This document shows, piece by piece, positions 23,765 to 32,590 of a stretch of 33,914 bases of DNA. The translations under genes and the position numbers were made by a program. The notes under the pieces are model-generated. The model was not told where the DNA came from and ran no database searches. It was given only the letters and a program-made list of their open reading frames with translations. The number at the start of each line of letters is the position of its first letter. The first letter of the stretch is position 1. Source of the stretch: Acidobacteriota bacterium. GTDB taxonomy: Bacteria; Acidobacteriota; Holophagae; Thermotomaculales; Thermotomaculaceae. Location: assembly GCA_013152385.1 (NCBI GenBank), contig JAADGL010000037.1, positions 1 through 33,914 on the forward strand, read 5' to 3'.

Positions 23765-25978
23765 TCAGTTGTGAACAACGTGAATGCGGCCGGTACCGGA
23801 GGTGAAGCGGGCAATTTGGGTTGCCGCGGGGACGCCGGCGGTTTGCAGGGCGGTGGCCAGCGCGGCGGCGTCCGGTTCCGGCACCGCGATCAACAGGCCG
23901 CCGGAGGTCTGGGCGTCTGAAAGGAGCAGCCGCTCCGCCATGGCTATGCTTTTGTTCCAGTCGGTGCGTTTTTCCGTGTAGGCAAGGTTGTTCCGGGTGC
24001 CGCCGGGAATTACGTCTGCCATTGCCAGTTCACGGGCGCCGGGGAGTATCGGTACCGATTCCGCCTGGATTTCCGTGTCCACGGTTCCATCACCCAGCAT
24101 TTCAGACAGGTGCCCCAGAAGGCCGAAGCCGGTAACGTCGGTGCAGGCGTGAACCGTGAAGCCTGCCATGATTTCAGCAGCCTGCCGGTTCAGCTGCGAC
24201 ATGGTTTCCACCGCAGGGGCGAAGGCGGTTTCATCTATGATTCCCCGTTTCAACGCGGTGGCGAGGATTCCCGTTCCGATGGCTTTGGTCAAAATCAGGG
24301 CGTCTCCGGGCCGGGCGCCGATGTTGGTCAATACGTGTTTCGGGTGTACCGTACCCACCACCGCCATTCCGAATTTGGGTTCGCTGTCTTCCACGGAATG
24401 ACCGCCGAGGATAAAGATTCCCGCTTCTTTTGCTTTGGCGTTTGCCCCTGCCAGTATCCGGTTCAGTATGTCCTCCGGCAGACGGCCCACCGGGAAACCG
24501 ACAATGTTCAGTGCAAAAAGCGGTTTTGCCCCCATGGCGTAGATGTCGGACAGGGCGTTGGCCGCTGCGACGGCACCGAATTGAAACGCGTCGTCCACCA
24601 CCGGAGTGAAAAAATCCACGGTTGCAACCAGAGCGGTGCTGTCGTTGATTCTGTAAACCGCCGCGTCATCTGTTGTGTCTGTTCCCGCCAGTATGTCGGG
24701 ATTGTCCGGTATCGGCATTTTTTTGAGAATTTCTTCCAGTATCCGGGGCTGAATTTTGCAGGCGCAGCCCATTCCCCGGGTAAACCGGGTCAATTTCACC
24801 GTTTCGCCTGCAACGGAATTCGCGGCAACTGTTTGTCCATCCGGCTGAAGCCGCCGTACCGCTGCCACAATTTCTTTCGCCGCCCGGTCAATTTCCCCTT
24901 CGGAGGTCATCCGGCCGGTGGAAAACCGGACTGTTCCCATGGCGTATTCCACCGGCACGTTCATGGCTTCCAGCACCGATGACACATCCACCCGGTCGGT
25001 GTGGCAGGCTGCCCCGGCGGAAGCCGCCACTCCGGTTAATTCCGACAGAAGGGTATTGGCTTCCACTCCCCGAAAGGAGATACTTAATGTGTTGGGCAGG
25101 CGTTTTTCCGGGTGTCCGTTTACCCGGCAATCCGAGATTTCCCGCGTCAATCTGTCTTCCAGCCGGTCCCGGAGTGCCGCGGAATGCGCCATGTCTTGTT
25201 CAAGGCGGTTCAGCGCCAGTTCACAGGCTTTTCCCAGCCCGGCAATTTCCAGGATGTTTTCGGTTCCGGCACGCCACCCCCGTTCGTGGTCCGCCCCGTG
25301 AACCAGCTTTTCCAATTTTACGCCGCTTCGGATATAAAGGGCGCCGATTCCCTTGGGCCCGTAAAATTTGTGCCCTGCCACAGAGAGCAGGTCCACCCCC
25401 AGGTCATTCACCCGGACCGGGATTTTCCCCACCGCCTGGGCCGCGTCGGTGTGCATCAGGATACCCCGTTTTTTCGCCAGTGCGGCAATTTCGGCAATGG
25501 GCTGAATGGTGCCCACTTCGTTGTTTGCCGTCATGATTGTAATGAGGATGGTCTGCGGGGTAACGGCGGCTTCCACTTCTGCCGGGGATACCATGCCGGT
25601 TTCATCCACCGGCAGCACCGTTACCGTGAATCCGTTTTTTTCCAGAAATCGGCAGACTTCCAGAACCGCCGGATGCTCCACCGCCGAGGTGATGATGTGG
25701 TTTCCCTTTTCCCGGTACGCGAAAGCCGCCCCTTTGATGGCATAGTTGTTGGATTCGGAGCCGCCGCTGGTAAAGACAATCTCATCCGGCCGGCATGAGA
25801 GGAGGGCTGCCACCTGACGGCGGGCGGTTTCCACCGCTTTTTTCGCTTCCAGCCCGAAGGAATGGGAACTGGAGGGATTTCCGAACACACTGTCAAGAAA
25901 AGGGCGCATTGCCGCCGCAACCGCCGGGTCAATGGGGGTTGTGGCGTTGTAGTCCAGGTAAATCGGCGTTTTTTCCAT
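23765..25978 (-). CDS. Selenocysteine-lyase-like cysteine desulfurase fused to selenide, water dikinase (SelD)
   Basis: About 737 residues, two complete enzymes in one chain. Residues ~1-385 are a NifS-fold desulfurase: 'PIYLDYNATTPIDPAV', the His of 'AVEHPAVLEVC', PLP Lys204 in 'VAGHKFYGPKGIGAL' and Cys325 in 'SAGAACHTDRVDVSSVLEAM'. That AACH-T-D loop resembles animal selenocysteine lyase (AACHSD) more than IscS. From ~395 a full SelD follows: Cys405 and Lys408 in 'GMGCACKI', 'TVDFFTPVVDDAFQFGAVAA', 'LILTKAIGTGILATALKRG' and 'DVTGFGLLGHL'. SelD makes selenophosphate from selenide and ATP, for selenocysteine tRNA or selenouridine. The lyase half could hand selenide directly to SelD. The ATG at 25978 lies four bases after the FMN reductase stop. 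NifS-SelD fusions are known but uncommon. Confidence 0.94.
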   Translation of the reverse strand: MEKTPIYLDYNATTPIDPAVAAAMRPFLDSVFGNPSSSHSFGLEAKKAVETARRQVAALLSCRPDEIVFTSGGSESNNYAIKGAAFAYREKGNHIITSAVEHPAVLEVCRFLEKNGFTVTVLPVDETGMVSPAEVEAAVTPQTILITIMTANNEVGTIQPIAEIAALAKKRGILMHTDAAQAVGKIPVRVNDLGVDLLSVAGHKFYGPKGIGALYIRSGVKLEKLVHGADHERGWRAGTENILEIAGLGKACELALNRLEQDMAHSAALRDRLEDRLTREISDCRVNGHPEKRLPNTLSISFRGVEANTLLSELTGVAASAGAACHTDRVDVSSVLEAMNVPVEYAMGTVRFSTGRMTSEGEIDRAAKEIVAAVRRLQPDGQTVAANSVAGETVKLTRFTRGMGCACKIQPRILEEILKKMPIPDNPDILAGTDTTDDAAVYRINDSTALVATVDFFTPVVDDAFQFGAVAAANALSDIYAMGAKPLFALNIVGFPVGRLPEDILNRILAGANAKAKEAGIFILGGHSVEDSEPKFGMAVVGTVHPKHVLTNIGARPGDALILTKAIGTGILATALKRGIIDETAFAPAVETMSQLNRQAAEIMAGFTVHACTDVTGFGLLGHLSEMLGDGTVDTEIQAESVPILPGARELAMADVIPGGTRNNLAYTEKRTDWNKSIAMAERLLLSDAQTSGGLLIAVPEPDAAALATALQTAGVPAATQIARFTSGTGRIHVVHN

Positions 25979-25982
25979 GTTT

Positions 25983-26564
25983 TTATCCCCGGAGCTTTTC
26001 GGCAAAGGCGGTCAAGGCCGCGCCCAACTGTTCCGCTTTCGCGGCAAAACGGCTGTCGGCCAATGTTCCGTCCGAAGAAAATACTTTGTGGGCGTGTGGA
26101 ATTGTCACCTGTTCCGGAATGACCGCGACACCGAGGTTGGAGAGCAGCGTTCTCAGGTGCTGCAGGCCCCGAACACCCCCCAGGCTGCCCGGAGATGCCG
26201 ACATGATGGCCGCAACCTTACCCTTGAACGGAACCGGAGAATCTTCTTTTGCCGACGGCCGGGACAGCCAGTCAAGGATATTTTTCAGTACCCCGGAAAA
26301 AAATCCGTTGTACTCCGGCGAGGCAATGAGAAATCCGTCCGCCCCGGCAAACAGGGCTTTCAGCCGGATCGCGGTTTCCGGAATCCCCTCCGCCGCCTCC
26401 AGGTCCCCGTCGTAGAGAGGCATGGGAAAGTAGTTCAAATGAAGTTCAATCACGCTGGCACCCCGGAGTGACGCCCCCCGGATTGCATGGGAAAGCAGCA
26501 TCCGGTTAAAAGAATTCGACCGTGTACTGCCGCTGAATGCCAGAAAATGAATTTCATGGGCCAT
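25983..26564 (-). CDS. NADPH-dependent FMN reductase family flavoprotein
   Basis: 193 residues with the flavodoxin-like fold of the NADPH-dependent FMN reductase/chromate-quinone reductase family. The FMN phosphate loop is 'FLAFSGSTRSNSFNRMLL', the mid-protein signature is 'FLIASPEYNGFFSGVLKNIL' and the flavin-binding loop near the end of strand 4 is 'IMSASPGSLGGVRGLQHL'. It should reduce FMN, quinones or metal oxyanions with NADPH. The ATG at 26564 has AAGGAG six bases upstream; a TTG at 26582 is less likely. It ends four bases before the SelD fusion, so one message is expected. A role in reducing selenium oxyanions such as selenite to feed SelD is an attractive inference, not shown. Confidence 0.92.
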   Translation of the reverse strand: MAHEIHFLAFSGSTRSNSFNRMLLSHAIRGASLRGASVIELHLNYFPMPLYDGDLEAAEGIPETAIRLKALFAGADGFLIASPEYNGFFSGVLKNILDWLSRPSAKEDSPVPFKGKVAAIMSASPGSLGGVRGLQHLRTLLSNLGVAVIPEQVTIPHAHKVFSSDGTLADSRFAAKAEQLGAALTAFAEKLRG

Positions 26565-26595
26565 GGCTTTCTCCTTTTTCAACTCCCCGCCAAAG

Positions 26596-27807
26596 TCAAT
26601 GAATCCGGGGCGGTTTGTAATCGGCTTTCGGCTTCACTTTCACCGCGTAGGCGCTGTTCCACAGGTTGGAAAACAGCATATCCAGGGTGTTGGCAATTTT
26701 CCGGTTGCGAATCACAAGTTCCAGATTCCGGGAAGAGTAGAAATAATCGTAGGCCCAGTTGCTGGTTCCAATCCAGCAGACCGTATCGTCCACCCGCATT
26801 ACCTTGGAATGAATCACCCGGGCGTAGGGGATAAATCCTGTTTTCGAGGGCGGAATGGTCACAAATTTTACGGTAATGCCGGGGACGGCGGCAAGGGATT
26901 GTACATCCCGGACAGCGGGTTTCCGCTTGTTCCAGTCCGATACCATCATCCGAACACGGACCCCCCGTTTTGCGGCGGCCCGAAGGGCGGCATCAATATC
27001 AAAAAACCGCTTTTTTGAATGGTAACGCCAGGTGGAGTAGTTAAGCAGCTGAATGGTGATTTTCTTCTTCGCTTTTCCGATAAGGTTCAGCAATTCCGGC
27101 AGCGCCGCGTTCACCCCCGGGGGATTAAACTTTCCGGGGCTGGCCACCAGCCGGCAGCCGGGGGAAAATTTCAGCGGTTTCAGTTTCCGCATTTCCCGGT
27201 ACACGTTGACATTCCCTGCTGAAAACGCCCAGTCACTGTTGAAAATTTCCGAAATTCCCTTCACCACAGCCGGGTCTGTTACTTTTACCCCGGTTTCATG
27301 AATATGCTTCAAAGAACGCCAGTCAAAATTTTGACTGCCCACGTATGCCATTTTGCCGTCCACCACAAAATATTTGGCGTGGAGTACACCGCCGGTGAGC
27401 TTTCCCCAGTCAAAAATTTCCACCGCTATTCCCGCTTTTCGGAACCGGGCAATGAGTGCTGTTGAGTTTTTCTCCATCTTTCTATCGGTGAGAATCCGGA
27501 CCCGGACACCCCGTTTTTTTGCCTGCAAAACAGCATTAACCACCTGTTTCAGAGGCGGTTTATTGCCGCCGGTGAGATAAAACTCTCCGAAATCCAGTGT
27601 TTTCCGGGCAGAATCAATCATGTTGACCCATATTTTTGCAGCGGAAGGGGTAATCTTCCGATTCAATGTGGTTTCCACCGGGATGGTGGTGACCACCGTT
27701 ACCGCCGCCGGCGTCCCCGCCTGCAGCACCGGGATACCGGCAATCCAGAGCAGCAGAATAAACAGCATCCGGAACTTCCGGGATTTTCCGTATAAATCTT
27801 TCAGCAT
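26596..27807 (-). CDS. Secreted phospholipase D-family protein, PLD3/K4L-like
   Basis: 403 residues with a signal peptide ('MLFILLLWIAGIPVLQAG') and two HKD motifs: 'HAKYFVVDGKMAYVGSQNFD' (first) and 'HSKVMRVDDTVCWIGTSNWA' (second), each H-x-K-x4-D followed by G-S/T-x-N. Features such as 'GSQNFDWRSLKHIHETGV', 'IDAALRAAAKRGVRVRMMVS' and 'IGTSNWAYDYFYSSRNLELV' resemble the PLD3/PLD4 and poxvirus K4L branch rather than cardiolipin synthases or Nuc. Eukaryotic members are single-strand exonucleases or acid lipases, so this enzyme may hydrolyse nucleic acids or phosphodiester lipids outside the cytoplasm. GGAGG lies seven bases before the ATG. The FMN reductase gene follows by 31 bases. It is divergent from the large modular glycosidase-like gene. 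Confidence 0.92.
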   Translation of the reverse strand: MLKDLYGKSRKFRMLFILLLWIAGIPVLQAGTPAAVTVVTTIPVETTLNRKITPSAAKIWVNMIDSARKTLDFGEFYLTGGNKPPLKQVVNAVLQAKKRGVRVRILTDRKMEKNSTALIARFRKAGIAVEIFDWGKLTGGVLHAKYFVVDGKMAYVGSQNFDWRSLKHIHETGVKVTDPAVVKGISEIFNSDWAFSAGNVNVYREMRKLKPLKFSPGCRLVASPGKFNPPGVNAALPELLNLIGKAKKKITIQLLNYSTWRYHSKKRFFDIDAALRAAAKRGVRVRMMVSDWNKRKPAVRDVQSLAAVPGITVKFVTIPPSKTGFIPYARVIHSKVMRVDDTVCWIGTSNWAYDYFYSSRNLELVIRNRKIANTLDMLFSNLWNSAYAVKVKPKADYKPPRIH

Positions 27808-27837
27808 GATTCAGCCTCCATGATTTCGCTGTATTCA

Positions 27838-27866
27838 CAATTACCACTAAAGCCCCGCCTTGTCAA
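27838..27866 (-). promoter_or_regulatory. Possible promoter of the phospholipase D gene
   Basis: On the minus strand a perfect TTGACA (27861-27866) lies 17 bases from TAATTG (27838-27843), which is a poor -10 box. It is divergent from the promoter at 27941. Confidence 0.4.
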
Positions 27867-27940
27867 AACAACGGAAGGGAAATCGGCTTATCCCCGCCCC
27901 ATTACCGGGAAAATTGTTACAAATTTTTACGAAACAGCTC

Positions 27941-27969
27941 TTGCACCGATTCCGGAGGAATTTTATATT
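27941..27969 (+). promoter_or_regulatory. Sigma70-like promoter of the large secreted modular protein
   Basis: TTGCAC (27941-27946) and TATATT (27964-27969) with a 17-base spacer, 31 bases before the ATG; the -35 box is the same as that of the RRM gene promoter. Confidence 0.7.
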
Positions 27970-28000
27970 TTATACAAACCAATTAAACCGGGAGGGTGCG

Positions 28001-31000
28001 ATGAAACGGCCGGCAATTCTGATTCTCCTTTTTTTCTGGGCCCTGACGGGAACAGCGGAACAGCACACCGACTTTCCCCTTGTTTCACTCTGGAACAAAG
28101 GGGACAACGGAAAACCCGCTACAATGATAATTCCAAAATCCACTGTCGTTCTGTACAACTCAAACGGGGAAAACACAGATTTTGCGGTGGAAGTTTATGA
28201 CGCAGATGGAAATAAACTGGGCTATTCCACCGGAACACTGCCGGCAGGGGCCGCAAACCGGGTAAACCTGCCTGCACTTGTGACTGAAGAAACAGCCCTT
28301 CCGGCCCGTGTCACCGTGAAGGGAAACGGCATTCTCTGCCTTCTTGTGGAGGCGGACGAGAGCGGAGACAGAATTGCCGCGGTATGGCCGCCGGATGTGG
28401 GCCCCGCAGCCGGCATGTGGATCAATCACATTGCCCCGGAACGGGATCAGTTTTTCACCGCTTTTTCCATCTTCAGCCAGACAGACAGCGAGCTGAACTG
28501 GGCCGACAACGAAGGAAACATCTCCCTTGCTTCCCTGTCCGCGGGGCAGGTAAAAGATTTTGAACTGGGAGAAATCTACCCCGGAACCATACCGGATGAT
28601 GTGGCGCTGGTTTCTATTTCCGGAACAGCGGGAACCGCAATTTCAGGGTTTGAAAGTTTCGGAAACTGGGACAGCAAAAAAACCTTCGCGATTCTCCCCG
28701 CCACCTCTTTCACCAATACCAGGCTGATTTTCCCCCATATCGCTTACAGCAAAACCCTCTACTGGACCGGCCTGGTGGTGGGCAATCCCAATTCAACCGC
28801 GAACCGGGTCATGCTCCGCTTCATGGATGAATCGGGAAATGTTCTCCAGACCCAGCATACAAAAATTGACCCGTTAAAGCGGCTTGTACTGCTTTTTGCC
28901 GGTGAAAATACCGCGGCTCCGGCATTACCGGAAGCCATTCCCGACGGCACCGCCTGGCTGGACGTGTACGGAGACCTCCCGCTGACCGGATTTGAGCTCT
29001 TCGGCGGCAACGACATAACAAAAGCCGATTACATGGAGGGAATCCGGGCAACGGCGGAACCCTTTGAAACCGGTATTGCCCCCTATCTTCCGGAAGGAAG
29101 CAATGAATGGGCCGGAATCGCAATCGTCAACGCCCTGTCCCTTCCGGTTACAGTCAGCATGAAACTATTGGGCCCGGAGGGCAATCTATTGGAATCGGCG
29201 GATTTCACCCTCAACTCCTTTGAGAAAAAGGTGGACCTTCTCCGTAATTTTTTCACCCGGGAAAACCTCGCCGCAGGGGGAAGCGTGCGGATCCAATCCT
29301 CGGAACCGGGGTCAATTGTGGGAATCATCGTGTTCGGAGATGACAATGTGACGCCAAGACGCCTTCTCGGGGGCTACGAAATTATGCCCCTGAACGCAAA
29401 CCGGAAATTCGGGCCGGTGAGAGGTGTGTCCTCCCTTCCGAAATTCGGCGTTAATTCTCCGAAATTCGGGGAACTTCCCGGCATTTCCGTACCGACGCAG
29501 GAAGAACTACAGAATGAATTCGCCTGGTGGTCTTCCGGACAGCCCTACCGCATCGCGGCCCGGCACATGCAGAACCGGGACGTTTTTTACAGCGAATGGA
29601 TTCCTGAAAACGCCGCTGCCCGGGAAAGTTTCTTCCGCAACCGCCAGGGCTTTGCGGTAATGCCCACATTGATCGGATTCAAAGCGGAATGGAACGGTAT
29701 CGGCGAACCGTACGATCCCATTGACATGAGCAATCCGGAACATGTCAGCCGTCTTAAATCCTATGTCCGGGACGTGATTTCCACCTACCCGGACATTGAT
29801 TATTTTGAAATATTCAATGAAACCTTCGGTACCGACACCCTGGGAACAGACAACTTCGCGGAAATTCTGAACACTGCCGTTGACACTGCAAAAAGTGAAA
29901 ACCCCGATGTTCTGATTTCCTTCCCCCACCTCCTCGGCACAATCCCAAGCCTCCTGGAAAACGCCCTTTCCAGCCTCTCCCTCTTTGCTGTCAACCATCC
30001 GGATGTGCTGAATAAATTTGATGTGTACGGACTCCACTATTACGGCCCGTGGCAGCAGTTCGATTCCATCTTAAACAGTAACTTTTTTGCCCCCATGACA
30101 AGCGGCGTGCTTCCTGAAAAACCATGGGTCATTACCGAAACCGGAATCAGCTCTTCCACCGCGTCCGATACTGTTACCGCGCAAAACGGCATTCAGGGGG
30201 GGCTGGAAAATCAGGCCGCTTACATGGTCAGAATGTTCACCCTGTCCTTTCGTGCCGGGGCGGAATTGTCCATGGTTCACAGCGTTCAAAGCGGCAGCAC
30301 CGGCGGAGGCTGGGCCGGCTATGGCCTCATCAACGCGGACGGCACCCGGACACTGGCTTCCTGCACCTTCAGATTTTTCGCCGACGCCGTACGGGATTTC
30401 ACCGCTGTGGACGCCCTTTCGGAAGGGGATAACGGCATCTGGCTCTACCGCTACAACCGCGCGAACCGGCTGCTGGGAGATGCGTACGTAGCCTGGAAAG
30501 ACGACGGAATAGAGGCAAACAATACCGAATTGACGCTTCAGACACTGGCGGGACAGAGCGTCGTGGTCACCTGGCTGGTGCCGGACAACTGCCCGGGTAA
30601 AGCGGGGGACATGGCTGCGTTTGATCCCGACGCGCTGTTTACCCGGGAAATCGCGGAAGTGGGAGACGACGGAAAACTCACCGTTTCCCTTGGCCAGTAC
30701 CCTGTGCTCATTCAGGCAGCGGAAAAAGCCGAAACCTACACCATCAGCATTGACAGCGGCAGCTCCAACGGAACCATTCAAAACCTCTGCGGTGTCATCA
30801 GCGGTCCGGTTCCGGTTCCCGAAACCAACGGAATTGACTTAACCGCGCAGCTGCAGAGCGTCGGAATCACAAGCATCCGGACCAACGACTACTACGACGA
30901 CAGCCTGGACATTGAGGGCATCTTCCGCTGCCCCGACACAAGCGTGTATCCCTCCTGGGACTGTGACGCCACAGACGACAGCAACTACCACTGGGACAAC

Positions 31001-32245
31001 AGCGACACCGTTTATTCCGCCATTGTAGGCGGCGGGTTTGAGCCCTTTCTCCGCCTCGGAGGCGAAATAGAAAACATGTACAACCACCACGACTTTGCCG
31101 GACCGAGAGACGAAACACAGGAAAACAACTGGATTATCGCGGCAGAAAAAATGGTAAACCGCTACCGGAACTGGCCGGCGCACCCCAACGCCTTTCAATA
31201 CCTTGACATCTGGACCGAATGGCCCAACAGCGACTTCTGGGACCGTTCCAACCCGGAATTCATTGATTTCTGGGCCAAAGCATTCCGGGAAATCAAACAG
31301 GCATTCCCGGACTACAAAATCGGCGGCCCGGGAATCCTGAAACCCACAGTAGATGTAATTGCCGGAACCACCGAAAACAACCTGGCCATTGTCTTTTTAA
31401 ACAAACTCTACCTCCTGGGGCTGAAACCGGATTTCATCAGCTTTCACCTGTGGAAAAACGACCCGGAACTTTTTTACCGTGCCGCCGTCCAATTCCGGGC
31501 ACTCCTCAACGGAACCGGTGACTTTCAATCCGTTGCCTGGGCGGGAACCGGATTCTTCGATAACATTGAACTGATCTGCGGCGCCTACGGCTTCGGCCAG
31601 CTGGAAGACAACGAAGCCGGCGAACCGGTTGAGCTGTCCAAAAAAGAACTCTTTGACATCATGAACCGGAAACAGGGGGCCGCAATCCTCACCGGGCATC
31701 TGATCGCCCTGCAGCAGGGAAAAGTAACCCGGGCATACTACTACCGAGACGGAGACCCCAACTCCTCACCGGATGCCGGGCCCCAGGACCATGACCGGGG
31801 CTGGACCGGCCTGTTTTACGGAGACCCCGACGGCACCGCGAAACCCTCCGCCTTCGCCTTGCGGCTCTTTTCCAGACTGTACACCGACTTTCCCAACGTG
31901 ATTTCGAGCAAATTTGTTTCCGTCGGAAACGAAAACGACAAAATCTACTACCTCGCGGCAAAAGGAACAAACAGCATCGCCCTGTTGCTCAGCAACCCCG
32001 GGGACACGGCAGCCTCGGTACACCTTATTCTGGACAATATGGAAATCAACCCGGCATCCTGCGAAAGCATTCAGGTATATCAGGTGGACAATGAAAATGA
32101 CGGCTCTGTTGCAGTGGAGTGGTCCGGAAACACATTTCATATCCCGCCGCAGTGCGCCCAGCTCATTATCCTCAATGGTTCTTTTGAAAAAACCGGCGGT
32201 AAACAACAATGCCCGCCTGCGGAACACAGGGGGAAAAGAAAATGA
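28001..32245 (+). CDS. Large secreted protein: repeated modules plus two glycosidase-like barrels
   Basis: 1414 residues with a signal peptide ('KRPAILILLFFWALTGTAEQ'). About residues 20-460 hold four modules of ~110 residues like those in the gene at 3-1061, including 'FPHIAYSKTLYWTGLVVGNP' and 'PLTGFELFG' near 243-340. Residues ~480-930 are a clan-A glycoside-hydrolase-like barrel: acid/base candidate Glu607 in 'DYFEIFNETFG', 'VYGLHYYGPWQQ', nucleophile candidate Glu713 in 'KPWVITETGISSS'. A second barrel at ~950-1400 resembles GH39-type enzymes: 'LDIWTEWPN' with Glu1073, 'PDFISFHLWKND', and 'QSVAWAGTGF' where a nucleophile would be expected but is missing. The start is the ATG at 28001 with GGGAGGG upstream; the frame is open further up to 27860. 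It is probably extracellular or surface-bound and acts on a polysaccharide. Domain limits are estimates. Confidence 0.88.
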   Translation: MKRPAILILLFFWALTGTAEQHTDFPLVSLWNKGDNGKPATMIIPKSTVVLYNSNGENTDFAVEVYDADGNKLGYSTGTLPAGAANRVNLPALVTEETALPARVTVKGNGILCLLVEADESGDRIAAVWPPDVGPAAGMWINHIAPERDQFFTAFSIFSQTDSELNWADNEGNISLASLSAGQVKDFELGEIYPGTIPDDVALVSISGTAGTAISGFESFGNWDSKKTFAILPATSFTNTRLIFPHIAYSKTLYWTGLVVGNPNSTANRVMLRFMDESGNVLQTQHTKIDPLKRLVLLFAGENTAAPALPEAIPDGTAWLDVYGDLPLTGFELFGGNDITKADYMEGIRATAEPFETGIAPYLPEGSNEWAGIAIVNALSLPVTVSMKLLGPEGNLLESADFTLNSFEKKVDLLRNFFTRENLAAGGSVRIQSSEPGSIVGIIVFGDDNVTPRRLLGGYEIMPLNANRKFGPVRGVSSLPKFGVNSPKFGELPGISVPTQEELQNEFAWWSSGQPYRIAARHMQNRDVFYSEWIPENAAARESFFRNRQGFAVMPTLIGFKAEWNGIGEPYDPIDMSNPEHVSRLKSYVRDVISTYPDIDYFEIFNETFGTDTLGTDNFAEILNTAVDTAKSENPDVLISFPHLLGTIPSLLENALSSLSLFAVNHPDVLNKFDVYGLHYYGPWQQFDSILNSNFFAPMTSGVLPEKPWVITETGISSSTASDTVTAQNGIQGGLENQAAYMVRMFTLSFRAGAELSMVHSVQSGSTGGGWAGYGLINADGTRTLASCTFRFFADAVRDFTAVDALSEGDNGIWLYRYNRANRLLGDAYVAWKDDGIEANNTELTLQTLAGQSVVVTWLVPDNCPGKAGDMAAFDPDALFTREIAEVGDDGKLTVSLGQYPVLIQAAEKAETYTISIDSGSSNGTIQNLCGVISGPVPVPETNGIDLTAQLQSVGITSIRTNDYYDDSLDIEGIFRCPDTSVYPSWDCDATDDSNYHWDNSDTVYSAIVGGGFEPFLRLGGEIENMYNHHDFAGPRDETQENNWIIAAEKMVNRYRNWPAHPNAFQYLDIWTEWPNSDFWDRSNPEFIDFWAKAFREIKQAFPDYKIGGPGILKPTVDVIAGTTENNLAIVFLNKLYLLGLKPDFISFHLWKNDPELFYRAAVQFRALLNGTGDFQSVAWAGTGFFDNIELICGAYGFGQLEDNEAGEPVELSKKELFDIMNRKQGAAILTGHLIALQQGKVTRAYYYRDGDPNSSPDAGPQDHDRGWTGLFYGDPDGTAKPSAFALRLFSRLYTDFPNVISSKFVSVGNENDKIYYLAAKGTNSIALLLSNPGDTAASVHLILDNMEINPASCESIQVYQVDNENDGSVAVEWSGNTFHIPPQCAQLIILNGSFEKTGGKQQCPPAEHRGKRK

Positions 32246-32296
32246 ATCCTCCGTTCGGCATAGAGGGCTTGCCGAAGTGCCGGAAAAGCGTCTCAA

Positions 32297-32311
32297 TCCG
32301 GTATTGCCGGA
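32297..32311 (+). other. Short stem-loop after the large secreted protein gene
   Basis: TCCGG-TATTG-CCGGA, a 5-bp stem followed by AATATTTTC. It could be a weak terminator; the T run is poor. Confidence 0.3.
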
Positions 32312-32350
32312 AATATTTTCATGCTGCGTTGACAAAAAAACTTTTTTTGG

Positions 32351-32379
32351 TTGACAAAGGCGGTGATGCTCATTACAAT
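32351..32379 (+). promoter_or_regulatory. tRNA operon promoter
   Basis: Consensus TTGACA (32351-32356), 17-base spacer and TACAAT (32374-32379), about 45 bases before tRNA-Lys. Confidence 0.8.
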
Positions 32380-32424
32380 CTCATAGCTGTCGGCTCAAAC
32401 CGGCAACATTCTTTGAAATAGTGC

Positions 32425-32500
32425 GGGCCCATAGCTCAGTTGGTAGAGCACCTGCCTTTTAAGCAGGGAGTCGATGGTTCGAACCCATCTGGGCTCACCA
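32425..32500 (+). tRNA. tRNA-Lys (anticodon TTT)
   Basis: A 76-base cloverleaf with encoded CCA. Acceptor GGGCCCA pairs with TGGGCTC, D arm contains AGCTCAGTTGGTAGAGC, the anticodon stem CCTGC/GCAGG has loop CTTTTAA (anticodon TTT), and the T loop is GGTTCGAACCC. It reads AAA/AAG lysine codons. Confidence 0.97.
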
Positions 32501-32512
32501 ATTTTTATCTGC

Positions 32513-32590
32513 GTCCCCATCGTCTAGCCTGGCCCAGGACACCGCCCTTTCACGGCGGCGACAGGGGTTCAAATCCCCTTGGGGACGCCA
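32513..32590 (+). tRNA. tRNA-Glu (anticodon TTC)
   Basis: A 78-base cloverleaf with encoded CCA. Acceptor GTCCCCA pairs with TGGGGAC, the anticodon stem CCGCC/GGCGG carries loop CTTTCAC (anticodon TTC), and the T arm is AGGGGTTCAAATCCCCT. It lies 12 bases after tRNA-Lys, so both come from one transcript. Confidence 0.96.

Noticed and set aside
24110-24982. Plus-strand frame of 290 codons
   Set aside because: It is antisense to the SelD fusion, where all catalytic motifs are on the minus strand.
32329-32348. A second TTGACA with an A7-C-T7 inverted repeat before the tRNA promoter
   Set aside because: No -10 box lies at the right distance; the A/T hairpin has too little GC to be a terminator.
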